Source: Nitrobacter hamburgensis X14 (GTDB lineage Bacteria > Pseudomonadota > Alphaproteobacteria > Rhizobiales > Xanthobacteraceae). Taken from it: DNA of 64,000 nt. A program made the position numbers and the translations under genes. Below the pieces are notes generated by a model, which worked only from the letters and a program-made list of their open reading frames with translations, was not told where the DNA came from and searched no databases. Below are positions 16,832 to 26,325 of the stretch, piece by piece (position 1 is the stretch's first letter; each line of letters begins with the position of its first letter). The stretch covers positions 4,078,001-4,142,000 of the forward strand of contig NC_007964.1 in the NCBI RefSeq assembly GCF_000013885.1, read 5' to 3'.

Positions 16832-18392
16832 CGTCGATCCCCCGATCGAGCCTCATGCTCTCATGCCGGATGCCGGCGAGCACCAGCCAGTCCGGCGTCA
16901 GGTTGACGGCGTTCTCCGCGAACACTGCAAAAGTCTTCAGGCCACTGGCGAAGTCTTGTCGTGTCGGGAAGTTCGCGGCCGTATCGGCAGGGAAGTAGCC
17001 GCGGGCTGGATTGAACGGATCGACCGACGTCGTGGACCCGAACCGTCTGTTTGAGTCGAAAGCCGTGTCGACATACTCAAGCCCGGCCGCAAAGCGGTTG
17101 CGGAATCCGCCGATCATGCCGTCGTAGGATGCCGTCGCGCGTTCCGACCAGAACTGGTGATCGTGCGTGATCTTTGACGTGGAGCGGTCGAGCAGGCCGG
17201 TTGCGGCGTTGAACGTAAAATCTTCGGAGTTTGCCCAATAGCGGTCGGCTTTGAAGAAGCTCAGGTCATTCTTCAGCGTCCAGTTGTCGGTCAGCTTGTA
17301 TTCGGCGCCGCCTTTCAGCCAGACAGTGTCCGACGTCATCAGCCCGTTCTCGACATTATAATTCTGGTTGCGAATGGACCGGTCGACCACAAACCCGTTG
17401 GGAGCCGTAACCAGGTTCGTGGGATCGCGCGCCAGCGAGCGAGCGATCAGCGGGATGCCCTGATAGGGCGTTCGGAACTCGTCGTGGAAGAAGTTGGCCG
17501 AGCCGGAAAAGGTGAGCCTGTCGGTCGGGGTGAACGTCCCGCTGGTGGTTGCGCCAACCTTCCGCGATCGGGTGTCGTCGACATAGCCGTCGGATTGTCC
17601 ATAGCTCAGCGTCGAACGCACGGCGGCGTTTGATCCGATCGGGGCGTTGACGTCGATACCCGTTCGCAGCGAATTGAAGCTGCCGTAGCTGAACAGAGAT
17701 TCGGCGCTCGCCTGTCCGAGTTTGGGTTGCTTCGTTACAAGGTTCACGGCCCCGGCCAGGGCTCCGGTACCCTGAATAACGGAAGCGGGCCCTTTCAAAA
17801 TCTCGACGCGCTCGAAATTGAAGGTGTCGAAATCCCGGGAGACGATCAACGGGTCAGGCGCGCGAACGCCGTCGATCGCGTATCCGGTCGCCGCGCGGGA
17901 GAATCCGCGCATGGAGATCACGCCGGGTTCGCCGGGGAGGTTCCCCGACATGACGCCCGGAACCGAGTTGAGGGTCTCCACCATCGTGCGAAGGCCCTTC
18001 TCCTGCATCTCCTGCTGTGTGACGATGTTGACGGTCGCCGGCGTCTCGCGCGGCGTTAGCCCGACGAGGCTGCCGGCCGCATTCGGCACATCGAGGTTCA
18101 GCGGGCCTGGCGCTCCACTGAGCATGTTGCGCTCGATGGCGGGGAAGGTGGCTGACGGCACCGGCGCGGCCGTTCGCGAAGCCGCTTGATGCGTTGTGCG
18201 TCGTCCGGCGGAGGGGCGCGACGCACGGCTCTGCTGTGGTCGGATAGATTGCGGCGCCGTTACCGTGAGCGGCGGCAGCTTGGTTTCGGAACTCGACTGC
18301 GCGAAAGCCGTGGAAGGCGATGCGATCGCAACCACGGTTGCGAGCACGCAGCAGAGTACGCTGCCTCCGCCGAGGGCGAGGTCATTCGACAT
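16832..18392 (-). pseudogene. TonB-dependent siderophore receptor, C-terminus removed by IS21
   Basis: About 520 residues remain of a family that normally has 700-800. A signal peptide is followed by a plug domain (TVNIVTQQEMQEKGLRTM, then GFSRAATGYAIDGVR and VEILKGPASVIQG), then the first part of the beta barrel. The frame then runs into the IS21 end and stops at 16809. The C-terminal strands with the aromatic last residue needed for outer-membrane insertion are absent, so it should not be functional. A small DUF2946-like gene lies 91 bases upstream on the same strand. Confidence 0.85.
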
Positions 18393-18483
18393 GATATTTT
18401 CCTGATACCGGGCAATCGCCCGGAGCGTTCAAACAGATCGGATCACCGCGCCGCAGTCGCGGCGATCGTGCGGATTTGCTGAA

Positions 18484-18858
18484 TCAGGAAGTGGCGGGAG
18501 GGCCGCGTGCCTGCGCGTTGGAGCCGACCGCGAATGGCGGCAGCCCGAAGGGCAGATCGCGCCAGATGACAGCAGTTGCGTCACGTTCGATGCTGATCGC
18601 AAACGCTTGCGGGTCGGCGGTCGGGGTCGCGGCGTGGACGACGCAACACAACGTGCAGCAGGTGCCGTGTGTTTGCTGCGGGTCTATCTCACGGTCTTGT
18701 GGAGAGTTTGCTTCGGTGGCGTGCGAACAGATGGCGTTCGCCAGTGGGTCGGCAGCGGTCGTGTTGAACGCCAGGCACGCGGCGATGGGCGCGAAGATCT
18801 GCACCAGCATCGCAAACATGACGATTGGAAGAAATTGTCCAAGCCGCCGTCGCATCAT
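18484..18858 (-). CDS. DUF2946-like small exported protein
   Basis: 124 residues. A hydrophobic N-terminal segment (FLPIVMFAMLVQIFAPIAAC) precedes a Cys/His motif with CCTLCC, the usual plan of DUF2946 proteins found beside metal or siderophore uptake genes. It is followed 91 bases later by the truncated TonB receptor on the same strand, suggesting the two formed an iron or metal uptake unit before the IS21 event. The family call rests on layout and context only. Confidence 0.65.
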   Translation of the reverse strand: MMRRRLGQFLPIVMFAMLVQIFAPIAACLAFNTTAADPLANAICSHATEANSPQDREIDPQQTHGTCCTLCCVVHAATPTADPQAFAISIERDATAVIWRDLPFGLPPFAVGSNAQARGPPATS

Positions 18859-19365
18859 TCCTCAGCCTTTCGCGCCGAGCGCTACCATGCTCGGATTCAG
18901 GTGTCGAGCTAAGCGTCCCGAGCGTCCCGCGTCGATCGTGCGTTCGATGAGTGAAAGCGAACGCACGATCTCGCTTTGGTGCATCTTCAAAGGTCGTGCG
19001 ATATTATGCCGCATCGATCGCAAGCACGCGACCTCACCATGAGGCCGCCGAGTTCGATCGGGTGGAGAAGCGAAGGGCGCGTCAGCGCCCTTCATACCCC
19101 TTCCCTTTGAACTTGCAGCGGGAGTGCCGGTCTTCCCGATTCCGAGTTGCCCGCGCTGCTCGCACCGCCTGCAGAAGCGACCGACCGAGTGTCGCGGGCA
19201 ACTGATTTTCATCAACTTTAAGTCCACCTGGCAGCGAAGCCGGCGACAGCAGCGTTTCGCGATCGGTCCCGACTATGACACCGATAATATCGGTATTGCT
19301 TCAAATCAGGCCCAGACCGGCAATGTTCGCGAGACGACCGGTCGTGACGATCTGAACTCTGGCAA
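18859..19365. other. Intergenic region with no supported gene
   Basis: Divergent space between the truncated and intact TonB receptor units. The open frames are without domain signatures. Promoters for both directions are expected here but none is unambiguous. Confidence 0.35.
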
Positions 19366-19447
19366 TAGTCGCTGCGGCCACGAATTTGGGACGAGTCTAC
19401 CGGATGCTGACAAGAAAGCTCTTCTCGAATATCTGAAAACGCTTTGA
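19366..19447 (+). pseudogene. C-terminal tail of a c-type cytochrome-like protein
   Basis: The last ~26 codons read CGHEFGTSLPDADKKALLEY followed by LKTL and a stop, which resembles the end of a class I cytochrome c domain (GT.L...DK.ALL.YLK.L). No CXXCH haem motif and no other part of such a protein is present upstream, so it is an orphaned gene end. Confidence 0.4.
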
Positions 19448-19686
19448 ACAGTTTTGGCCGCTTGGCGTTCGGCCTGCGTCAGCGTTGGTCGCGGGTCAGA
19501 AATAATCTCTGTTGTCAAATCAGACCGCACGAAGGGGCGGAATGTCGCAGTCAATACCGTACGGTCCGACGCGAAGCGTTAGATAAAATCTAAACTCGCC
19601 GCATTGTGACCGCACCATGCCCTGCTGTAGGCCTCGATCTCGTCGCTCGACAGAAGTCGGCGGAGGATTTCGGGGCAACTGATCGA

Positions 19687-21948
19687 ATGGCATGTGGAAT
19701 TGCACGTCACAAGAAAACGCTTCTGGGTGCGGCAAGCGCGCTTGCGCTAATGCTTGACGGTGGAGATACGGCCATTGCGCAGACGGAGCACGAACTGCCT
19801 GCTGTGCGAGTTCAAGCGTCCACTCCGCGTCCGGCTCGTCGCGCGACTGCGCGTCAAAACGCCGTACGGACGCCCGTTGCAGCTCCTCGTGTTGTTGAGC
19901 GCCACGCTCCCGTAACACCACCGACCGGAATGATCGGCGCTTTGCCTCCGGCCTATGCGGGTGGTCAGGTGGCGTCGGGCAGCCAGGTCGGCCTCCTTGG
20001 CAATCGTAGTGTAATGGACACGCCGTTCAACCAGACAAGTTACACTGCCCAGACAATCCAGGATCAGCAGGCGCGCAAACTCGACGACGTGCTCGCCAAC
20101 GATCCGTCTACCCGCTCCAACGCGCCGCGCGCCTATGGCTTTGACTTTGTCTCTATCCGTGGCTTCGACGTACCAAGCTCGGCCTATGGCATCAATGGGC
20201 TGTACGGCCTTGCATCAGCCTTCTCTTTCTCGTCGCTTGCAGCGATCGAGCGTGTCGATGTGCTGAAAGGGCCCGGCGCGGTGCTGAGTGGCATGCCGCC
20301 GGATGGTGGTGTGGGCGGCAGTATCAATCTTGTCACCAAGCGAGCCGGCGACAACCCGATCGCGCGGATGACCAACACCTATGCCTCACGCGGGCAGTTT
20401 GGCACGCATGTTGATGTCGGCCGCCGGTTCGGCGAGGCTGACGAATTCGGCGTACGGTTCAATGGCAGCTATCGCAACGGCGCTACCGAACTCGCCAACC
20501 AGAGTCAGGAACTTGGAACGGCGGCGCTTGGCCTCGATTATCGCGGCGAGCGCGTTCGTTTATCGGCGGATTTTGGTTACGAGAAGAACTACGTCGATGC
20601 GATGACGCGTTTCGTCGTGTTTGGCCCCGCTCTGACTGCTGTGCCAGTACCGCCGGATGCTCGCGCAAGCTTCGTGCCGAGTTGGGGTTATTGGAAGAGT
20701 GAGGGCAAGTTTGGCCTCGTACAGGGCGAGGTCGATCTCACCGAGAACCTTACTGCCTATGCGCAGGCGGGTGTGGTCAGTAGTGAGAGTAAATATCGGT
20801 ACTCGGATATTACGCTCACCAACCTTAACGGTAATTTCGATGGTTCGCCGCGATTGAATAGCCAGACGCGCGAGCAGGTGGCAGCGCAGACTGGTCTTCG
20901 TGCCTCTGTGGATACCGGACCGTTCAATCACGCGATCAACCTCAACGCGACCATATCCGAGGGTGTAGTTGGCATCATCAACACTCGAGGTACGGCGTTT
21001 TCGTCCAATCTCTACAATCCACGTCCGAGCCCGATGCCACTGATTTCGGTCGGCGCTCCCCCGAAAATTTCAGACTCGCGGTTGTCGAGCTTGGGCATCG
21101 CCGACACGATTTCGATGTGGGACAAGCGCGTTCAGTTGACGGTCGGCGTACGCCAACAATATGTCGAGAGCAATTCGTTCAGCGCGACCACGGGATCGCG
21201 CACCGGTGGTTACGATGCCTCTGCAACGACCCCCGCTTATGCGTTGGTCGTCAAGCCTCTGGAAAACGTTTCCCTCTATGCGAACTACATCGAGGGGCTG
21301 GAATCCGGCACCGTGGTTGGCGCGCAATACGCCAATGCCGGCGAGGTGTTGTCACCGTATCGGACCCGGCAATATGAGGCGGGCGTCAAAGTCGATTGGG
21401 GGCGGGTCACCACGACCCTCAGCGCCTTCGACATTACCCGGCCGCTGCAGCTTGTCGACCTTGCCAGCAATACGTTGACGCAGGATGGCGAGAGCCGCAA
21501 CCGCGGCGTCGAGCTTAACGCTTTCGGTGAGTTGGCCCCGGGCGTTCGGCTGCTCGGCGGAATCATGCTCATCGATGCGCGGCAGGAGAAGACCCAGGCT
21601 GGGCAGTATGATGGTTATCGTACCTTCAGCGTCCCCGACACCCAGCTCAATCTCGGCGGCGAGTGGGACCTGCCGTTCCTTCGCGGATTCACGTTGACCG
21701 GACGCGCGATCCACACCGGCAGCTTCTTTTCAGATCAAGCGAACAGTTTGCTGGTCTCGAACTGGACCCGCTACGACGCCGGTGTACGCTATACCTTTGC
21801 GTCGCCATGGAACAGCAAGCCGGTGGTTGTGCGATTCCAGGTCGAGAACCTCCTCGACAACAACTACTGGCAGGGTGCGAACACCAACAGATACGTCTTT
21901 CTCGGTGCGCCGAGAACCTATCTGCTGTCCACAACCTTCAACTTCTAA
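19687..21948 (+). CDS. TonB-dependent siderophore receptor
   Basis: About 753 residues from the ATG at 19687, chosen because a basic, hydrophobic export signal follows directly (KKTLLGAASALALML); the frame is open to 19606. Plug motifs include FNQTSYTAQTIQDQQ, FVSIRGFDVPSSAYGINGL and VDVLKGPGAVLSGMPPDGGVG. The barrel ends in a strand finishing LLSTTFNF, with the terminal Phe expected for outer-membrane assembly. It should bind a ferric siderophore and use TonB energy. The three small genes that follow with 0-2 base gaps or overlaps (DUF3649, PepSY-TM, DUF3325) are the usual partners of such receptors. Confidence 0.93.
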   Translation: MACGIARHKKTLLGAASALALMLDGGDTAIAQTEHELPAVRVQASTPRPARRATARQNAVRTPVAAPRVVERHAPVTPPTGMIGALPPAYAGGQVASGSQVGLLGNRSVMDTPFNQTSYTAQTIQDQQARKLDDVLANDPSTRSNAPRAYGFDFVSIRGFDVPSSAYGINGLYGLASAFSFSSLAAIERVDVLKGPGAVLSGMPPDGGVGGSINLVTKRAGDNPIARMTNTYASRGQFGTHVDVGRRFGEADEFGVRFNGSYRNGATELANQSQELGTAALGLDYRGERVRLSADFGYEKNYVDAMTRFVVFGPALTAVPVPPDARASFVPSWGYWKSEGKFGLVQGEVDLTENLTAYAQAGVVSSESKYRYSDITLTNLNGNFDGSPRLNSQTREQVAAQTGLRASVDTGPFNHAINLNATISEGVVGIINTRGTAFSSNLYNPRPSPMPLISVGAPPKISDSRLSSLGIADTISMWDKRVQLTVGVRQQYVESNSFSATTGSRTGGYDASATTPAYALVVKPLENVSLYANYIEGLESGTVVGAQYANAGEVLSPYRTRQYEAGVKVDWGRVTTTLSAFDITRPLQLVDLASNTLTQDGESRNRGVELNAFGELAPGVRLLGGIMLIDARQEKTQAGQYDGYRTFSVPDTQLNLGGEWDLPFLRGFTLTGRAIHTGSFFSDQANSLLVSNWTRYDAGVRYTFASPWNSKPVVVRFQVENLLDNNYWQGANTNRYVFLGAPRTYLLSTTFNF

Positions 21949-21950
21949 AG

Positions 21951-22265
21951 ATGGCTGAACGAACCTCGATAATCGACCCCGCTACCGGCGCCCGGCGCTG
22001 GTGGCTTGTCGCGTTGCGCTTGCTCGTCTTGATTGTCGGTGGTTATGCCGCGGCGTCGGCGCTTGTCGCCGGAACCGCCCACGTGCTGCCGGCAACGGGC
22101 CTCGCCCGCAGCGAAGCGGTCGCACTCGTTTCGATGTGCGGCTTTGGATTTTATCTAGCTCTCCTGATCTGGGGATTCTCCCAGCCGCACCTCACACGCC
22201 TGGTACTTGGTTTCACGCTGGCTGGCGGATTCGGTCTTGCTCTCATGATGGCGATGCGGGTTTAA
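21951..22265 (+). CDS. DUF3649-like inner membrane protein
   Basis: 104 residues; the start ATG lies two bases after the receptor stop. Three hydrophobic segments are visible (LVALRLLVLIVGGYAAASAL, ALVSMCGFGFYLALLIWGF and LVLGFTLAGGFGLALMMAM). The position between a TonB siderophore receptor and a PepSY protein matches DUF3649 (iron uptake accessory) proteins. It ends one base before the next start codon. Confidence 0.75.
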   Translation: MAERTSIIDPATGARRWWLVALRLLVLIVGGYAAASALVAGTAHVLPATGLARSEAVALVSMCGFGFYLALLIWGFSQPHLTRLVLGFTLAGGFGLALMMAMRV

Positions 22266-22266
22266 G

Positions 22267-23826
22267 ATGGAGCAGGGCTTCCGCTCATCCATGAACGTCC
22301 TGCACACCTGGGCCGGCCTGGTGGTGGGAGCACTGCTGTTCGCGATCTTCTGGATGGGGACGCTGTCGGTCTACGACAACGAGATCGACCGCTGGATGGC
22401 GCCGATGACCCGCGTTGCCATGCCGGACAAGCCGATATCCTTCGATGCCTTGCGCGGCACCTACGATGCGGCGGTGGCAGCCCGCGCACGCTCCTGGACG
22501 ATGCTGCAACCGACCGAGCGGCAGCCAGTCGTGCGGATCGTTTATCGCGATGGACCCGAACTGGTGTCGCGGTACTTCGATCCGGTAACTGGCGCGGCAT
22601 TGCCCGAGACGGGAACCTGGGCTGGCACGCGCTTCTTCTATCCGTTCCACTACCGGCTTCACCTGAAGGCATGGGACATCGGCGAATGGCTGGTCGGTAT
22701 CGCCACGATGGCCATGCTGCTGCTCTGCGTGTCGGGCATTGTGATTCACCGCAAGATGATCGCGGAATTCTTTACGTTGCGGACACGGCAGAAGTCGGCA
22801 CGGATGGTGCTCGACTTACACACCGTTGCCGGCGTGCTTGGTCTGCCGTTCAATTTCATGATCGCATTGTCCGGCCTTATCATCCTGTCCATCACATTTT
22901 TTCCGAGCGGATGGCAATCATCCTATCCGGACAAGAAATCCTTCAACGAGGAGGCCTACAGCGCATATTCGCGCCCGAAAGCGAACAAGCCTGGGACTCT
23001 GGTGTCGCTCGACGAGCTTGCACAGAAGGCGCAGCAGATATGGGACGGAAGCAAGCCATGGGCGATCGTGGTGCAGCATCCCGGTGATGCGGCCGCGTTC
23101 GTCACTGTCTATCAGTCGTTTGATCTCGGTATCGTTCGAAGTGCACCGGCGATCCATTTCGATGCGGCCACCGGCGCCGTACTGCACCAGAGCCACGAGA
23201 TGCGGCCGATTGCCCAGGCGCAGCGCTTCCTTTCGGGGATGCACCAGATCCAGTTCCGGCATTGGATGCTGCGGGCTCTGTATTTCGCGCTTGGCTTGTT
23301 CGGATGCGTGCTGATTCTGACCGGCTTTCTGTTTTGGCTGCAATCGCGACGGCGTCGCCACGCAGCCGAGGGTCGGCCCGGCGTCCGCGTCGTCGAGGCG
23401 GTTGCAGTCGGCTCCACGGCCGGCATCATTGTCGCCTCGATCAGTTTCATGGTGACCAACCGGATTCTGCCGCTTGGCGTGTCCGTCATGGGGATCGAGC
23501 GATATGCGCTGGAGATCTGGGTGTTCTATCTGGTCTGGCTCGCGACCTTCGCCCATGCGTGGTGGCGGCCGCAAGCGGCCTGGGCCGGGCAATGTCTTGC
23601 AATCGCAGCACTTGCTGTGCTCGCCGTCGCCCTGAACTGGGTCACCACCGGGGATCACTTGCTGCGCAGCATTTCCGTGTCGCATCTGTGGCCGGTGGCC
23701 GGCGTGGACTTCGGCTTGCTGGCGTTGGCCTCCACTGCATTCGGAGTGAGCCGCTGGTTGTTACGCGCCGAACGTCCAGCCGGAGCTATAGCGCCCGGTT
23801 TTAGCCGCGCGGGCAGCCATGGATGA
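22267..23826 (+). CDS. PepSY-associated transmembrane protein (siderophore/iron reduction type)
   Basis: 519 residues. An N-terminal TM segment (WAGLVVGALLFAIFWMGTL) with a nearby His is followed by a periplasmic PepSY-like region, two TM segments with conserved His (FHYRLHLK, DLHTVAGV), a second periplasmic part and several C-terminal TM helices. Members of this family sit next to siderophore receptors and are thought to take part in ferric-siderophore reduction or iron release in the periplasm. It overlaps the next gene by 8 bases. Confidence 0.88.
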   Translation: MEQGFRSSMNVLHTWAGLVVGALLFAIFWMGTLSVYDNEIDRWMAPMTRVAMPDKPISFDALRGTYDAAVAARARSWTMLQPTERQPVVRIVYRDGPELVSRYFDPVTGAALPETGTWAGTRFFYPFHYRLHLKAWDIGEWLVGIATMAMLLLCVSGIVIHRKMIAEFFTLRTRQKSARMVLDLHTVAGVLGLPFNFMIALSGLIILSITFFPSGWQSSYPDKKSFNEEAYSAYSRPKANKPGTLVSLDELAQKAQQIWDGSKPWAIVVQHPGDAAAFVTVYQSFDLGIVRSAPAIHFDAATGAVLHQSHEMRPIAQAQRFLSGMHQIQFRHWMLRALYFALGLFGCVLILTGFLFWLQSRRRRHAAEGRPGVRVVEAVAVGSTAGIIVASISFMVTNRILPLGVSVMGIERYALEIWVFYLVWLATFAHAWWRPQAAWAGQCLAIAALAVLAVALNWVTTGDHLLRSISVSHLWPVAGVDFGLLALASTAFGVSRWLLRAERPAGAIAPGFSRAGSHG

Positions 23827-24139
23827 TGCACTCTGTCTGTTTGCTGCGTTCGCGGTGACCTATCTCGCCTTTGCCAGCTTCGCCTTGGTGCAAAAGCGGC
23901 ATTGGCAGGCGGTGACAGGTACTCACGACTGCGCGCTTGGTGGCAAGGAGCTTCTAAAGGTCGGCGGGATTGTTTGTCTCGCCGCGGGATGCGCGATCGT
24001 GGTGTGGCGCGAGGGGGCGGACTATGGCCCGCTGCTCTGGGTGACGCAGCTTATCGTCGCTGCCTGCGGTGTCGTCGCGACGCTCTCGCTACGACCGCGG
24101 CTTCTCAAGCCGCTTGCCATCATTCCCGCCCGAGTATGA
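23819..24139 (+). CDS. DUF3325-like small membrane protein
   Basis: 106 residues with three hydrophobic segments (LFAAFAVTYLAFASFALV, GGIVCLAAGCAIVVW and LIVAACGVVATLSL). It overlaps the PepSY gene and is the last member of the receptor operon, as in other receptor-DUF3649-PepSY-DUF3325 clusters. The role is unknown beyond its link to iron uptake. Confidence 0.75.
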   Translation: MDDALCLFAAFAVTYLAFASFALVQKRHWQAVTGTHDCALGGKELLKVGGIVCLAAGCAIVVWREGADYGPLLWVTQLIVAACGVVATLSLRPRLLKPLAIIPARV

Positions 24140-24229
24140 AAAATGGGCATTCAGACCGGTCCGTCACGACGAAGACTGCGCCCATAAGGGTCGCCAAGCG
24201 AGCAGCTACCCAACCCAAGGAGACGAACG

Positions 24230-25765
24230 ATGTGTATCCGCCAAACGGGAAAGCAACTGATGCTTGGCGTCCTGCTGATCGCCCTGCACGCCCTGTTGCC
24301 TGACGGAGCGGCGGGAGCACCGGTCGTCAACTCGTTCGAAGGCGACCGAGGGCCGGGTCTGGAGGTGTGCAACTCAAACGGCGCCCCGATTCACTGCGAC
24401 AGGGCCGAAATGGACATCGCTACCAACGGTAAGCAGGTCGTCCAGATCACGTGGCAGAATGTGAACGTGTATGACACGTCTGGAAATCTGTTGAAATCCA
24501 CACCCTTGTCCGAACTCATTCGGAGTGCCGGGCTCGATCCAAACCTGTCGAAAGGCAATGGGCGGCAGTTCGAGCCGCATATCGTTTACAACGAGTTCAT
24601 CGAACGCTGGATCATCACCGTTACCTGCAAGAACGACTGCACGCTTGTGAGCGCGGCCTCCGATGCAACGGGAGCGTGGGGCGGCACCTACTTGTCCTGC
24701 TTGCATGGCGGCTCTTGCCTCGACCGCAACCCTGCCGTCAAGCTGGGTTACGACAAGAATGGTGTGTACATCTGCGGAGGGCACATCGGCGACGATAATC
24801 CCGCTACAGTGCCGGGCGTGTCCTACGACTGCTTTGCGTTGCCGCCGGAGGAGGTCAAAGCGATCGCGCAAGGCACGCCGCCAGCCCATGTCAACCGAAG
24901 CCACAACATGCCGCTCGATATCGTCCCGGCGGTGGATCACAACCAATCGAAGGCTGCATCTGCTCCGGCGTTTTTTGCCAACAAAAGCTGCGACCGCGCA
25001 GCGCAGTACGCCTGTCAGCGCTCCACGAATTTCTCGTTTCATTGGATTGTGAACACATTCACGTGGAGCGGGGTCACGGGCACCTATAATTCGGGTGGCG
25101 CCCAGCAGGTCATCAAGACCGACATCGGCTCGAAAGAGAACAAGTGGCTTTACAACTCGCCATGCTGTGGTCCGACCATGTCCGTGCCGCAGTCCGGCAG
25201 CGAGATCACGCTTCGCGCCGCGGCCAGTCATCGCTTGATGAATGTCGTCCAGCACGGTTCGCATCTGCACGGGGTCCTCGGGTCCGGGCCGTGTACTGAG
25301 TCGTGTGGATCGCAGGGCGCGGACGCCAACAACATATTGGTCTGGGTAGACCTGGACTGCTCGGATTCGGCCGCCTGCGTGGTCAACCAGACGGCGAAGA
25401 TTTCAAGCCCGGATTATCACGTTGAGTTTGGCACCGTTGGCGTTGATGATGCAGGGAACATGGGCATCGTCGGCACCTCATCGAGCGCGCGCGAGAATAT
25501 GTCGGTTCTTCTCTGGACCCGTCGACAGGGGGATCCGGCCAACACTTTCAGTGGCCCGACAACGATCGTCGCCGGCACGCAGCCCTATACCTGCCTGAAC
25601 CGAAAGAACATGGTGCCGATGGGGAATTCGGCCGGGACGCTGACTGCGCTCGACCCCGTGGATCGCGAAACATTGTGGGCGACACAGCAGTGGGCTAACG
25701 ATGCCGCGCCCTGCGTCTGGAACACACGTATTGTCGGCTATAAAGTCGCGCCGGCGAAGCGATGA
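24230..25765 (+). CDS. Secreted cysteine-rich protein of unknown function
   Basis: 511 residues. The ATG at 24230 follows a good ribosome binding site (aaggagacgaacg). A signal peptide is likely (hydrophobic LGVLLIALHALLP, then GAAGAP). The mature part has many paired cysteines (for example CKNDC, CLHGGSC, CTESCGSQG, CSDSAAC), suggesting disulfide bonds in the periplasm or outside. Short blocks such as WGGTYLSC and KLGYDKNGVYICGG hint at a repeated beta-propeller or sialidase-like fold, but no catalytic motif is recognised. IS66 debris follows directly. Confidence 0.7.
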   Translation: MCIRQTGKQLMLGVLLIALHALLPDGAAGAPVVNSFEGDRGPGLEVCNSNGAPIHCDRAEMDIATNGKQVVQITWQNVNVYDTSGNLLKSTPLSELIRSAGLDPNLSKGNGRQFEPHIVYNEFIERWIITVTCKNDCTLVSAASDATGAWGGTYLSCLHGGSCLDRNPAVKLGYDKNGVYICGGHIGDDNPATVPGVSYDCFALPPEEVKAIAQGTPPAHVNRSHNMPLDIVPAVDHNQSKAASAPAFFANKSCDRAAQYACQRSTNFSFHWIVNTFTWSGVTGTYNSGGAQQVIKTDIGSKENKWLYNSPCCGPTMSVPQSGSEITLRAAASHRLMNVVQHGSHLHGVLGSGPCTESCGSQGADANNILVWVDLDCSDSAACVVNQTAKISSPDYHVEFGTVGVDDAGNMGIVGTSSSARENMSVLLWTRRQGDPANTFSGPTTIVAGTQPYTCLNRKNMVPMGNSAGTLTALDPVDRETLWATQQWANDAAPCVWNTRIVGYKVAPAKR

Positions 25766-25767
25766 AA

Positions 25768-26042
25768 GACGGCTTGGCGCCGGGCGCTGTGGTGTCGGAG
25801 GTGGCGCGACGGCACGGCTTGTCGCCGCAACAGCTGTTCACGTGACGGCGTCTGATGCGACAGCCGGCTGCGAGACCTGCGCCTCCCGAGCCGTCGATGT
25901 TCGTTCCCGCCGTAGTCACGCCCTCGTCCGCGCGTGATCTAATCGCAGCATGACGATGACTGCCGACACGCTTCCCGACGATCCGGGCACGCTCAAGGCG
26001 ATGCTGCTGGCAGAACGGGCGCGCGCCGCGCGGCTGGCAACG
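25768..26042 (+). pseudogene. IS66-family remnant (tnpA end and tnpC start)
   Basis: The first part reads GAVVSEVARRHGLSPQQLFT followed by a TGA where the family has a Trp codon, then RRLMR; this is the helix-turn-helix region of an IS66 accessory ORF. At 25950 a second frame begins MTMTADTLPDDPGTLKAMLL and resembles the start of the IS66 transposase, but it breaks off near 26042. No complete element remains. Confidence 0.6.
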
Positions 26043-26215
26043 CAGTGCTTCTCGAAACCGTTGGGCTTGACCACGTACAGGAGCAGAAGGTGATCGCTCG
26101 GTTTTCGGCCGAGCGAGATGAGGCCTATCGCGAATTCATCAGCCGCTGCGACGACTTTGACGGCGAAATAGCGAAGGAGCGAGGGAACGGGAAGTTCACC
26201 TATGCTGAGGCGTTC
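26043..26215 (+). pseudogene. ChrB-like fragment
   Basis: About 55 codons reading RFSAERDEAYREFISRCDDF and then EIAKERGNGKFTYAE resemble an internal segment of the chromate-resistance regulator ChrB. Neither the start nor the end of the gene is present, and the segment is fused to IS66 debris. It appears to be a leftover of a metal-resistance cluster. The family call is from motif memory. Confidence 0.45.
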
Positions 26216-26325
26216 CCTGCCCGTTCGCGGCCGGCCGAAAAGTCTACGCTAAGTCTGACAAGGCATCATTCACGCAACGTACCGACACGTTCATAAAGCG
26301 TCGGCAACAAGATGAGGATTCAGCT

